A stretch of DNA of 64,000 nucleotides from Terrimonas sp. GTDB taxonomy: Bacteria; Bacteroidota; Bacteroidia; Chitinophagales; Chitinophagaceae. Shown piece by piece: positions 45,561 through 54,287 of the stretch. The notes beneath the pieces are model-generated. The model saw only the letters and a list, made by a program, of their open reading frames with translations, was not told where the DNA came from and did not search any database. Where the stretch lies: NCBI RefSeq assembly GCF_003075435.1, contig NZ_QCZJ01000021.1, positions 1 to 64,000 of the forward strand, read 5' to 3'. The first letter of the stretch is position 1. Every line of letters starts with the position of its first letter. The translations under genes were made by a program, and so were the position numbers.

Positions 45561-46943
45561 TTATTTATACAGCTTCACTTCTTCAATGGTATGGTTGAGC
45601 CTGCTGCGTTCAGCAGCAAAAGCCATTAAATGGCTTACCACTGATACATCAATGGTTGAAGATAATATCTGTGCATCATTATGTGCAACAGCCTGTACCC
45701 AATCCTGCACTAGCCGGTGATCACCACCACCGTGAAAATCTGTTTTTAAACTCCATGTTGTTTTTTGCCCGCTTCTGAAATCCGTGATCGTATATGTTTC
45801 CATATCACCTGTTATATCGCCTTTTGTTCCCATAATGCTTGTGCGGCGGCCTTCATACGACGTTAGCCCTTCCATTGAAAAAGCTGCGGTAATATTATTG
45901 CCAAAGCGCATGTTAATGGTAAGATGGTCAGGCTGATCATTATCCATATCAAACACACAGCGGCCATAGTCCGTTGTTTTTAGTTTTTTAAGAATAATGT
46001 AATCCCAGTTTCTTCTCCGCTCGGGCAAATCAAATACATATAATCTCTTCCTGTCCCTGTAATAGATTTGTAATGCTGAAAACGGGCAGGTAGATTCAAC
46101 AGCACAGCCATCCGTGCATCTCGGCTTGCTTCCTGCCGGTGCATTTTCCTTCCTGAATAATTTTAATCCTCCAAAGCATTGAATGTCTTCAACAGGCTCG
46201 TTTATCAGCCATCTTAATATATCCGTATCATGGCATGACTTTGCCAGTACTATCGGTGATGTTTTTTCGCTGTTATGCCAGTTGCCTCTTACATACGAAT
46301 GTGCCATATGTGCGTAACCAATAGGTTCCATGTGCTGCACGCTTACAATATCCCCTATGGTTTTGGAACTGATGATCTCTTTAAGCTGCCTGAAATAAGG
46401 TGAGTATCGCAGCACATGGCAAACACCAACAATTCTGCCGGTGGATTTTGCTTTGTCAAATATCTGCCTGCATTCTGCCTCGGTAAGAGCGATGGGTTTT
46501 TCCAGTAATACATCATAGCCGGCTTCAAGCGCTTTTAAGCATGGTTCGGCATGTAAAAAATCCGGGGTGGCAATAATAACGGCATCAGCAAATTTTTCTC
46601 TTTCAAAAACCTGCTGCCAGTTGTAAAATCTTTTGTCTGCCGCTATATTGTGTTTGCGTACAAATCTTCCGTTTCGTATGGCATCCTGTTCGGCCACGCC
46701 TACTATATTCAATTCATCAGGGTGGATCAATGCGTAATCAGCATAAATATTACCCCTGTTTCCTGCGCCTATTAAAATAGCAGTTACCGGTTTTTGCAGC
46801 GGACGGTGTAAAGGATTTTTGTATACGTCTTGTTTTAAGCCAAATAGTGCCGATATTTCTTTCCACGTAAGTATAAGAGACGCTGTTGCCTGGGTAAATG
46901 TTTCAGAAGCTATGTTTTTAAAAGAGAAGTTTTTAAAAGGCAT
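45561..46943 (-). CDS. Gfo/Idh/MocA-family oxidoreductase with a Cys-rich insert
   Basis: 460 aa from the ATG at 46943. An unusual N-terminal extension of about 52 residues precedes the Rossmann motif AILIGAGNRG. EKP lysine motif DVLLEKPIALT at about 144-154; the substrate-site motif is AKSCHDTDILRWL. A Cys cluster C-x3-C-x5-C (RCTDGCAVESTCPF, about 276-288) follows in the C-terminal domain and is likely a metal or disulfide site. No signal peptide, so probably cytoplasmic, in contrast to the Tat-exported paralogue at 12742. Divergent from the isomerase at 47059. Confidence 0.88.
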   Translation of the reverse strand: MPFKNFSFKNIASETFTQATASLILTWKEISALFGLKQDVYKNPLHRPLQKPVTAILIGAGNRGNIYADYALIHPDELNIVGVAEQDAIRNGRFVRKHNIAADKRFYNWQQVFEREKFADAVIIATPDFLHAEPCLKALEAGYDVLLEKPIALTEAECRQIFDKAKSTGRIVGVCHVLRYSPYFRQLKEIISSKTIGDIVSVQHMEPIGYAHMAHSYVRGNWHNSEKTSPIVLAKSCHDTDILRWLINEPVEDIQCFGGLKLFRKENAPAGSKPRCTDGCAVESTCPFSALQIYYRDRKRLYVFDLPERRRNWDYIILKKLKTTDYGRCVFDMDNDQPDHLTINMRFGNNITAAFSMEGLTSYEGRRTSIMGTKGDITGDMETYTITDFRSGQKTTWSLKTDFHGGGDHRLVQDWVQAVAHNDAQILSSTIDVSVVSHLMAFAAERSRLNHTIEEVKLYK

Positions 46944-47021
46944 AATCAACTTTTATTGTACGGCAGCTTACAAACTACTGTAATTTAAATAATCGTTGCA
47001 CAAATCACACCGAAAATTTAC

Positions 47022-47029
47022 TACCTTAA
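47022..47029 (+). promoter_or_regulatory. Candidate promoter element TACCTTAA
   Basis: 30 nt before the isomerase ATG; the same octamer as before the Gfo/Idh gene at 12742. A TTG lies 23 nt upstream. Confidence 0.35.
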
Positions 47030-47058
47030 TTCTTTCAATCTTTATAAAAACACAGATC

Positions 47059-47895
47059 ATGCCATCAAGAAGGAAATTTATTCAAAGTTCAGCGATTGCT
47101 TTATCCGCTTCTTCTTTGCTGCCTTATGCTGCAGCTGCAAATAAAGCTGTTAGAAGAGATGACGCTAAAAAATCGTTCCTGGAAACAGGAATGGCGGGTT
47201 ATTCGTTTGTAAATTATTCTCTGGAGCAAACCATAGCGATGATGAACCGCATTGGGATATATAACCTGTCTTTAAAAGATTTTCATTTACCGCTCGACAG
47301 CAGTCAGGAAAAAATAGATGAAGTATTGGGGGCATTTAAAGCCGGAGGCATCAATGTATATGCAACGGGTGTTATTTATATGAGGAGTGAAGCCGAGGTT
47401 GACCGGGCTTTTGCTTATACCAAAAAAGTAGGTGTTGGTTTACTTGTTGGTGTTCCAACTTATGAGTTGCTTGCATATACTGAAAAGAAAGTAAAAGAGT
47501 ATGATATTAAAATAGCAATACACAATCATGGTCCGGAAGATAAATTATATCCTGGGCCTAAGGATGTATATGACCGCATCAATAAAATGGATAAACGTAT
47601 GGGTTTGTGTCTTGATATTGGCCATGCGGTGAGAGCCGGCGCTGATCTTGCAAAAGTGGTAGCTGCTTATGCTGACAGGTTATTTGATCTGCATATAAAA
47701 GATGTAAATGCTGCAAAAGCAGACGGTAAAGCCATTGAATTAGGACGAGGTGTAATAGATTTTCCGGCTTTTGTAAAAGCACTGCGTGCAATAAATTATA
47801 AAGGAAAATGCAGCATTGAATATGAAAAAGATATGAAAGACGCTTTGCCGGGTATGGCTGAGTCAGCCGGATACTTCAGAGGAGTGATGAGCTAA
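47059..47895 (+). CDS. Tat-exported sugar phosphate isomerase/epimerase-like TIM-barrel protein
   Basis: 278 aa from the ATG at 47059, which directly begins a twin-arginine signal (PSRRKFIQSSAIALSASSLLP); a longer frame upstream only adds a charged leader. The AP-endonuclease-2/xylose-isomerase-like TIM barrel carries metal ligands in IAIHNHGPED, GLCLDIGHAVRAG, DLHIKDVN and KCSIEYEKD. Homologues in Bacteroides 3-keto-glycoside loci act together with DUF1080 and Gfo/Idh proteins. Periplasmic location fits action on oxidised sugars before uptake. Confidence 0.87.
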   Translation: MPSRRKFIQSSAIALSASSLLPYAAAANKAVRRDDAKKSFLETGMAGYSFVNYSLEQTIAMMNRIGIYNLSLKDFHLPLDSSQEKIDEVLGAFKAGGINVYATGVIYMRSEAEVDRAFAYTKKVGVGLLVGVPTYELLAYTEKKVKEYDIKIAIHNHGPEDKLYPGPKDVYDRINKMDKRMGLCLDIGHAVRAGADLAKVVAAYADRLFDLHIKDVNAAKADGKAIELGRGVIDFPAFVKALRAINYKGKCSIEYEKDMKDALPGMAESAGYFRGVMS

Positions 47896-47974
47896 AGGTA
47901 TAGTAATAGTATATGATGTTGCAGATTCTGTTTCCTGTCATGGATACACGCAATGATCATTTGCGTATATATAC

Positions 47975-48046
47975 AACCATTAAGAAATTAAGGGAATTAA
48001 GGATGCCTGATAACTGGTCTTAATGTTGCTTAACTTCTTAATGGTT
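47975..48046. terminator. Bidirectional hairpin between convergent genes
   Basis: aaccattaagaaattaag (47975-47992) pairs with cttaacttcttaatggtt (48029-48046) at 17 of 18 positions, and pairing continues inward. It lies between the isomerase stop and the ACBP stop, so it could end both transcripts. Confidence 0.55.
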
Positions 48047-48118
48047 ATAGTCCTGAATCATCCCGCGCACACAGGATGCCGGAGTTTGCGGCAAACTATT
48101 TTAATGTATAGAGAAATA

Positions 48119-48382
48119 CTAATTCGATTTCAACTTATCAACCAGGGCAATATATTCCTGCATCGCGGCATTGGTGCTCTTGCCTTTTAACGCAGCCCAT
48201 GCTTCATACTTTGCCTTGGCAACAAAATCAAAAGGATTGGTTGGCGCTTCACTGTTATTATCTCCTTCGGTAGCCTGCTTATACAATGAATACAACTGGA
48301 GCAGGGTTTCATTGCTGGGCTTTTCTGACAGCATTTTACTTTCAGCAGCGGCTCTTTCGAATTGTTCTTTCAGTTCCATCAA
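48119..48382 (-). CDS. Acyl-CoA-binding protein
   Basis: 87 aa, the exact length class of ACBP four-helix proteins. Conserved residues: LLQLYSLYKQATEGD (Tyr/Lys for CoA phosphate), FDFVAKAKYEAWAALKGKS, AMQEYIALVD. Buffers and delivers long-chain acyl-CoA in the cytoplasm. Divergent from the hydroxylase gene at 48475, with which a lipid role is shared. Confidence 0.93.
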   Translation of the reverse strand: MMELKEQFERAAAESKMLSEKPSNETLLQLYSLYKQATEGDNNSEAPTNPFDFVAKAKYEAWAALKGKSTNAAMQEYIALVDKLKSN

Positions 48383-48474
48383 TTGGTGTAATTTTATATG
48401 AAATTAATAAGTAAGCTTGTAATGCGAAAGTATCCGCTTAAAAATTTATTAAGTAAATTAAACGATGCCGGCTT

Positions 48475-49509
48475 ATGAATTTTTTAGAAACAATTTACAA
48501 TGAGCTCATTGGTTTCCTGGGAGTTGGTTCTCTTATAGAAATGTATAAATCAGGAGATTACAGTGCTCTGCTTACATTTAAGGGTATTCTCGGTGCTATA
48601 TCCCCATTTATTCCCATCCTGCTTATTATAGAAATTATAAGAAGCGCAGCATATAAAAAGTTTAAAGTAGAAGACTACAGGGTCAACTTCTTTATTTATG
48701 TATTCAACAGGTTTGTGTCAAGGTTTATTTCTATTGCCGCTGTGGCTTTTTGTATAGGTGTATTTGAAAAATATGCCATCTTTAAAACAAGCTTTACCTG
48801 GTACTGGTTTATTTATGGTTATATTGTCTGGGAGTTTTCTCATTTCATCTATCATTTCCTGGCGCATAAAGTAAGGTTGCTGTGGTGCCTGCACTCAACA
48901 CATCATGCGCCGCAAACCATGAACCTGTCGGTAACGTATACCCACTTTTTTCTTGAAGCACCTTATGCAGATGTGATTAGAACAACGATTTGCATACTCG
49001 CCGGCGTTAATCCACCGCTATTGTTTTTTATTATGTTCATTGACGGTACATGGGGCGCGTTCATTCATGTGGGTGAAAGTATTATGAAAGACGGGCGTAT
49101 GGGCTTTATGAATAAAATTATTCTTACACCGTCACATCACCGTGTGCATCATGCCCGAAACCCTTTGTATATGGATACCAACTTCTGCAACCTGCTGAAT
49201 ATTTGGGATAAAGTATTTAAAACATACGAGCCCGAGCGGAAAGAAGTTAAGATTGAATATGGTATTACAAGAGCAATGAATCCAAACAGTTTTTGGGATG
49301 TGAACTTTGGAGAAATAGTTGCGCTGGTAAAAGATATACGCAAAGCGCCTGGTATAAAAAATAAGTTGTTGTATATGATAATGCCTCCGGGATGGAGCCA
49401 TACAGGAGATCATAAAACCGCAAAAGTAGCACGACGGGAATACCTTGAAAACCCGGCCACCCATCAAACAAATGAATCTATTGTTGAATTGGAAAAGGCC
49501 TCAGCCTGA
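48475..49509 (+). CDS. Fatty acid hydroxylase / sterol desaturase superfamily membrane protein
   Basis: 344 aa integral membrane di-iron enzyme. The three His clusters are visible: H123-x3-H127 with H131, H140-x2-H143-H144, and SHHRVHHARN further on. About four to five hydrophobic segments. Members hydroxylate or desaturate lipid chains using O2; in Bacteroidota they are linked to lipid, sphingolipid or carotenoid modification, but the substrate here is unknown. Its stop is 3 nt from the stop of the convergent bestrophin gene. Confidence 0.88.
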   Translation: MNFLETIYNELIGFLGVGSLIEMYKSGDYSALLTFKGILGAISPFIPILLIIEIIRSAAYKKFKVEDYRVNFFIYVFNRFVSRFISIAAVAFCIGVFEKYAIFKTSFTWYWFIYGYIVWEFSHFIYHFLAHKVRLLWCLHSTHHAPQTMNLSVTYTHFFLEAPYADVIRTTICILAGVNPPLLFFIMFIDGTWGAFIHVGESIMKDGRMGFMNKIILTPSHHRVHHARNPLYMDTNFCNLLNIWDKVFKTYEPERKEVKIEYGITRAMNPNSFWDVNFGEIVALVKDIRKAPGIKNKLLYMIMPPGWSHTGDHKTAKVARREYLENPATHQTNESIVELEKASA

Positions 49510-49512
49510 TGG

Positions 49513-50388
49513 CTATATCAGGTCATTGACGTTTTTTTGAATATTTTCTGCCATCTTATGCATAGGAAGGTCATTCGCATCTTTACCAAATGGTTCTTCA
49601 ATTTCTTCTGCAATCAATTCAAGGCTGGCGAGCACATAAAATACAAAAGCTACCATTGGGGCTACGTAATACCCTAACGAGAATACATAGCCAAAGGGAA
49701 GCGTCATAACATAAATAAAGATAAATTTTTTAATAAAAGCGCTGTAGGAGTAGGGGATAGGCGTGTTGCGTATACGCTCGCATGCGCCGCAAACATCGGT
49801 AAATGATGACAGCTCTCCGTTTAACACGATCAATTGATCGCCTGTGATTTTTCCATGTTTGTATAAAAGATATGCCCGCTGCATCATAATAGATGCTATC
49901 TGATTAGGTACATGCTTGTTGGTATCAATGGAGGCCAATTCAGGATGAGCCTGCTCATCGAGCATAAGCCTGGTGGTTTCAGACTGCAGGTGATCTTTGA
50001 GAGCAGAGGCATACAGCGGGATCATTCTCCTGTAAAACTTCCGCGAATCGTCATCTCCTTCCAGCATGGCACTCAGCTTTATGGCAAGGTTGCGGCTGTT
50101 GTTTACAAGGCTACCCCAAAGCTTTCTGCCTTCCCACCACCTGTCGTAAGCGGTATTGGTTCTAAAAACCAGCAACATGGATATGGCAAAACCCAGCAGG
50201 CTATGCATTACCGGAATATTTTTTACCCAGCTGTTGGCAGAAAGGTGCAGGTATTCTATTTCCCAAAAAGCAATCACAAGAGAATATACTACCATAAAGC
50301 ACATCAGGGGGGTCAGCTTTCTTACCGTATCATACTTATGAAACTGGAAAATTGTTCCAAACCAATTTTTAGGATTATAAATCAGCAT
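49513..50388 (-). CDS. Bestrophin-family anion channel protein
   Basis: 291 aa, typical for bacterial bestrophin homologues. Conserved features: N-terminal YNPKNWFGTIFQFHKYDTVRKL, the LLVFRTNTAYDRWWEGRKLWGSLVNNSRNLA block, and PLPFGYVFS-like pore-side helices (LPFGYVFSLGYYVAPMVAFVFY). Forms pentameric ion channels in the inner membrane. Stand-alone. Confidence 0.92.
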   Translation of the reverse strand: MLIYNPKNWFGTIFQFHKYDTVRKLTPLMCFMVVYSLVIAFWEIEYLHLSANSWVKNIPVMHSLLGFAISMLLVFRTNTAYDRWWEGRKLWGSLVNNSRNLAIKLSAMLEGDDDSRKFYRRMIPLYASALKDHLQSETTRLMLDEQAHPELASIDTNKHVPNQIASIMMQRAYLLYKHGKITGDQLIVLNGELSSFTDVCGACERIRNTPIPYSYSAFIKKFIFIYVMTLPFGYVFSLGYYVAPMVAFVFYVLASLELIAEEIEEPFGKDANDLPMHKMAENIQKNVNDLI

Positions 50389-50410
50389 AAAGGCTTATAT
50401 CTTTTAAAAG

Positions 50411-50418
50411 CAAATATA
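50411..50418 (-). promoter_or_regulatory. Candidate -7 element (TATATTTG) for the bestrophin gene
   Basis: TAnnTTTG on the minus strand 22 nt before the ATG. No clear -33 match. Confidence 0.4.
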
Positions 50419-50619
50419 ACAGTTCAATTTTTTTATCATTAATTAATGATATTAATATGTTGGGAACCAATGTTTAAACTTCGGGAATAAAAATAAGATA
50501 AAAATTCTCTGTGGAAAAAGGCAAATGAGCATGAAAATTGCTGATAAGAGTTTTTTCCAAAAAGGTTTCTTGTCATAGAGCCCTTTGAAAAACCATAAGC
50601 AAACTAAATTCAATTTTTT

Positions 50620-53600
50620 ATGATGGGGTTACCCTTTTCCCTATGCGCTCCCATGTGGAACAGATATAAGTGTTTGTGCTTTCCCGGCTCTAGGCAATTC
50701 AGCTATACCTTGTTTTTAATAATAGGTATTCTTGCTTCAGTATCAGTATACAGCCAGCCTGATTTCGAAACCAGCGTTCCTTCCAATTTCACAGCTTCCA
50801 AAGGTAGTTTATCTATTAGCGACAGGCATTACAGGATAGGCGCAAAATCACTTCGATGGGATTGGGTAGCCGGTGATGTTCTGGAAGTTGAATTGACCAG
50901 TGCCCAGGCTTCTGCCATAAACGGGGGGCTTTTTAACTATTATCAGGGTCATTTTCAACTATGGGTTCATAATGAAACCGCCGCTAAAGATACTTTTGAA
51001 ATTCAATTTTATAATAATAAGACTGTCAATCAATTCCACTTCAGGTTTAATGTGAATTTTGAGGGATGGAGAAAATTACTCAGGAGTTACATGTATGATA
51101 TGCTGAACGGTGGTAGTACCAATAATGTTGGTACGGAAATGCGCATTGTTGCACCTGCATCAGGTAGTGGAACGATATATTTAGATGATCTGCAATTTAT
51201 GCGGGCTTATGATTTTAAGCAGTCCGATGATGTGATGCCTGATTTATATGAATTAGCGCCCATAAAAAACAATATGATAAGCGACTTTTACTATAGTTGC
51301 TATTATGCACCACCATTAATTTCTTTTACACAACCTACGCAGCAGGAACTTGCGGGGCTTGACTCTGTTAGAGCCAGGGTTAAACGACGGTCTATTGGCA
51401 GCGCGCCCACAGCAGCACAATTGAGTTCAGCTGTCACTCAGTATAATACCTACAATATAATGGTGGAGGGAAGTGCTGTGAAGGGAAAACCTATTACTGA
51501 TCCGCAGGAAATTGGCCAGATGATAGGAGTGTTTGCCCGTAGTTACGTGCATAATAATAATAACGACAGTAAAGAAAAAGCGATCAATCTCTTAAAGTTG
51601 ATGTTTGATTCAGGCATTGCCGGAGGTAGCGGATTTTGGTTTGGAGGTGGTTATAAAGGATATAATCAAATGGATTTTTTTAGTGCGCTTATTAATGTAG
51701 ATTATTTTGCCGATGCATCTCTCAGATATAATTTATGGCATTGGATAAAATGGAGTACAGGTACGGGGTTAGCCTGGAAAAATGAATCCAATGGCTTATT
51801 TGATACGGACGATATTTATACGCTGCAGGATGCATTTATGGCAATGATATTATTCAGCCCGGATGATGCTACCGGTGTGGAGGATCTGAAAAGGCTTAAA
51901 GTGTATCTGGAGAAATTTTTAGAAGACCAAAAAGGACTTAGTGACGGGATTAAGAAAGATGGTGTTGCTTTCCACCATTCGGCTCATTATAACGCATATA
52001 TGTATGCGATGAATTCACTTATAACTTATACTTTATCAGTTTTGCGTAAAACGCCATTCCAGATTAATATACAGGCCTATTATACTCTTAGAAAGGCTGC
52101 TTATGCAGAGTGTATTATGTCTAATAAAATTTATTATGCAAATAGTTTAAATGGGCGGCATCCTTTTGAAGTTATTACTTATTACAATCAGCCGGCGCTT
52201 GAGCAGCTGGCTTATATTGGAGGTGAAATAGTAAATCAGGCATTTGATCCAGTAGTAGCGGCAATGCATTCACGTATATATGATTATGCCCCAAAAATTG
52301 GTGGAACAAGCGCAGAGGCTTTTCCCAGTGGTTTCTGGCAAATGAATTATAGTCCGCTCGCTTTATACAGAAAAGATAACTGGGTGGCGACCATCAAAGG
52401 GATAAATAACGATTTTTGGGCAACCGAAACTTATTCCAGTGATAACAGGTATGGAAGATACCAGGGCTATGGCGCTCTTGAAATATTATACCCCAGCGTT
52501 TATGGGCAAAAACTTAAGCCCAGTGGTATGATGCTGGAAGGGTGGGACTGGAATAAACCACCCGGCACAACCACTATAGTTTATCCGTATGATTCTTTGA
52601 GCCTTAAAGGAACAGTTACTGATATCAGCGAAAGAAATGCACTTAATTTTGCCGGAGGGGTAAAATTTGGTGAGCCTTCGGAAACATCGTCCTCTGATGT
52701 ACTGTTACAGGAGTTGCAGGGAGAGTATGGAATGTACGGGCTTAATTTTCAGCAGATAAACTATACAATAACGCATAGTTCTACATTTACTTTCCGGAAG
52801 TCGTGGTTTTGTTTCGGCAAAAAAATTGTTTGCCTGGGAAGTAATATAAATAATAACAGATCATGGAGAAATACCATCACAACTTTATTCCAGACTTCCC
52901 TGTCCTCAACATCAACACCTGTTATTGTGGATGCTGCTTCAAAAACAGCATTTCCGCTATCTGAATCTTTAAGTCAGAGTGATGCTCACTGGGTGATTGA
53001 TCCCTTTAAAACCGGGTATTATATACTGTCCGGCAGTAATGTGCAAATAGAGAAAAAATCACAGACCAGTCCTGATGAATCAGGCTCCGGCGCTACTACT
53101 ACTGCTGACTATGCAAATGCCTATATTAATCATGGCAATGCGCCTTCAAATGCAAAATATGCTTATGTGGTAATACCCAATACTACCCAGTCGGCAATGA
53201 GCGATTTTTCTACCAGAATGGGATCGTCTTCAACACGTGAGTTTGATATTTTGCAGCAGGATGAACATGCGCACATCATTCAGGAAAATATTACCGATGC
53301 CGTGGGATTCAGTTTGTTTACCACAAATACACAGTTAACCAGTAATACCATAGTCAAGGCAAACGATGTTCCTTGTGTGGTTATGGCACAGATACGTAAT
53401 GATACGCTGCGCATCTCTGTAGTAAACCCGGATATTAATCTTGTGAATGATCAGAGCGTGGCTGTACCTATAACGCTCCGGTTGTATGGCGGATGGCTTA
53501 AAGCTGCCAACGTTCCTGCAAAATATGCTACACTGGTTTCTTCAGAAGCGGCTGAATCAGTTGTTACTTTTTCAGTGGCTGATGGGTTACCTGCAGAAAT

Positions 53601-54156
53601 TACTCTAGCGAGATTTGCTTCAGTATTACCGTTAACATCTTTAAAATTAACAGGTGAAATTGATGCCGCAGCTCATCAAAACATATTGACAGCAACAATA
53701 GAGAATAACAGCCAGGCTAAATATACACTTGAGTATAAATCTGCTGACGATGTGAATTGGGCGTTAATGGATAGTAAAATAATAGAAGGAGCTGCCAGTG
53801 AGCAATCTTATAAGTTTTATCATCTTAATCCCCTGCCGCAGGAAAATCAATACCGTGTTATGTGCACAGATAATGATGGAACTGTTAAATACTCCAATAT
53901 TGTGCTGCTTAAGAATACACAATCTGCTGATATTACTATTGCTCCTAATCCTGCCAGGAATGATTTTGCGATTATGTTCAAGCAAAAGTCCCAGAAACCG
54001 CTGCAATGGACCCTTGCAGATGCAACGGGCAAAATTGTGAAGGCCGGAACTGTTTCCGGTTTAAGGGAAAATGTATCGGTGCGGAATTTACCGGCAGGCG
54101 TATATTACCTCAAGTTTGCCGATGGCAGGTATTTTCCGGTGGTAATTGCAAAATAA
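50620..54156 (+). CDS. PL8 polysaccharide lyase of the chondroitinase ABC type, with T9SS tail
   Basis: 1178 aa. Signal peptide in residues about 24-46, after a longish leader. The N-terminal lyase domain (PDFETSVPSNFTASKGS, about 47-200) matches the carbohydrate-binding N-domain of chondroitin ABC lyases. The catalytic toroid holds H453 and Y460 (HHSAHYNAY), R513 (NGRHPF) and E603 (TETYSSDNRYGRYQ). These line up with His501, Tyr508, Arg560 and Glu653 of Proteus chondroitinase ABC I. Then come beta-sandwich domains and a C-terminal T9SS sorting domain (IAPNPARNDFAIMF ... GVYYLKFADG). It should cleave chondroitin or related glycosaminoglycans by elimination at the cell surface. No sulfatase or SusCD is adjacent. 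Confidence 0.88.
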   Translation: MMGLPFSLCAPMWNRYKCLCFPGSRQFSYTLFLIIGILASVSVYSQPDFETSVPSNFTASKGSLSISDRHYRIGAKSLRWDWVAGDVLEVELTSAQASAINGGLFNYYQGHFQLWVHNETAAKDTFEIQFYNNKTVNQFHFRFNVNFEGWRKLLRSYMYDMLNGGSTNNVGTEMRIVAPASGSGTIYLDDLQFMRAYDFKQSDDVMPDLYELAPIKNNMISDFYYSCYYAPPLISFTQPTQQELAGLDSVRARVKRRSIGSAPTAAQLSSAVTQYNTYNIMVEGSAVKGKPITDPQEIGQMIGVFARSYVHNNNNDSKEKAINLLKLMFDSGIAGGSGFWFGGGYKGYNQMDFFSALINVDYFADASLRYNLWHWIKWSTGTGLAWKNESNGLFDTDDIYTLQDAFMAMILFSPDDATGVEDLKRLKVYLEKFLEDQKGLSDGIKKDGVAFHHSAHYNAYMYAMNSLITYTLSVLRKTPFQINIQAYYTLRKAAYAECIMSNKIYYANSLNGRHPFEVITYYNQPALEQLAYIGGEIVNQAFDPVVAAMHSRIYDYAPKIGGTSAEAFPSGFWQMNYSPLALYRKDNWVATIKGINNDFWATETYSSDNRYGRYQGYGALEILYPSVYGQKLKPSGMMLEGWDWNKPPGTTTIVYPYDSLSLKGTVTDISERNALNFAGGVKFGEPSETSSSDVLLQELQGEYGMYGLNFQQINYTITHSSTFTFRKSWFCFGKKIVCLGSNINNNRSWRNTITTLFQTSLSSTSTPVIVDAASKTAFPLSESLSQSDAHWVIDPFKTGYYILSGSNVQIEKKSQTSPDESGSGATTTADYANAYINHGNAPSNAKYAYVVIPNTTQSAMSDFSTRMGSSSTREFDILQQDEHAHIIQENITDAVGFSLFTTNTQLTSNTIVKANDVPCVVMAQIRNDTLRISVVNPDINLVNDQSVAVPITLRLYGGWLKAANVPAKYATLVSSEAAESVVTFSVADGLPAEITLARFASVLPLTSLKLTGEIDAAAHQNILTATIENNSQAKYTLEYKSADDVNWALMDSKIIEGAASEQSYKFYHLNPLPQENQYRVMCTDNDGTVKYSNIVLLKNTQSADITIAPNPARNDFAIMFKQKSQKPLQWTLADATGKIVKAGTVSGLRENVSVRNLPAGVYYLKFADGRYFPVVIAK

Positions 54157-54174
54157 ATATCATTTTATACCAGT

Positions 54175-54203
54175 AAAAGGTAGGATTTATTCCTGCCTTT
54201 TTT
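54175..54203 (+). terminator. Rho-independent terminator after the PL8 lyase
   Basis: Stem aaaaggtagga / tcctgcctttt (one G-U pair) with a TTTAT loop and a terminal T-run, 18 nt past the stop. Confidence 0.8.
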
Positions 54204-54251
54204 AATTTCTTCACTAATGCTTCACCCGGTTTATATTGCTGTTAAAACGCT

Positions 54252-54259
54252 TACCTTTG
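54252..54259 (+). promoter_or_regulatory. -7 element (TACCTTTG) of lepA
   Basis: Exact TACCTTTG, identical to the element before 38729, 28 nt before the lepA ATG. Confidence 0.55.
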
Positions 54260-54287
54260 CGCATCTCAAAAAAAGACGAGCAAGTAA

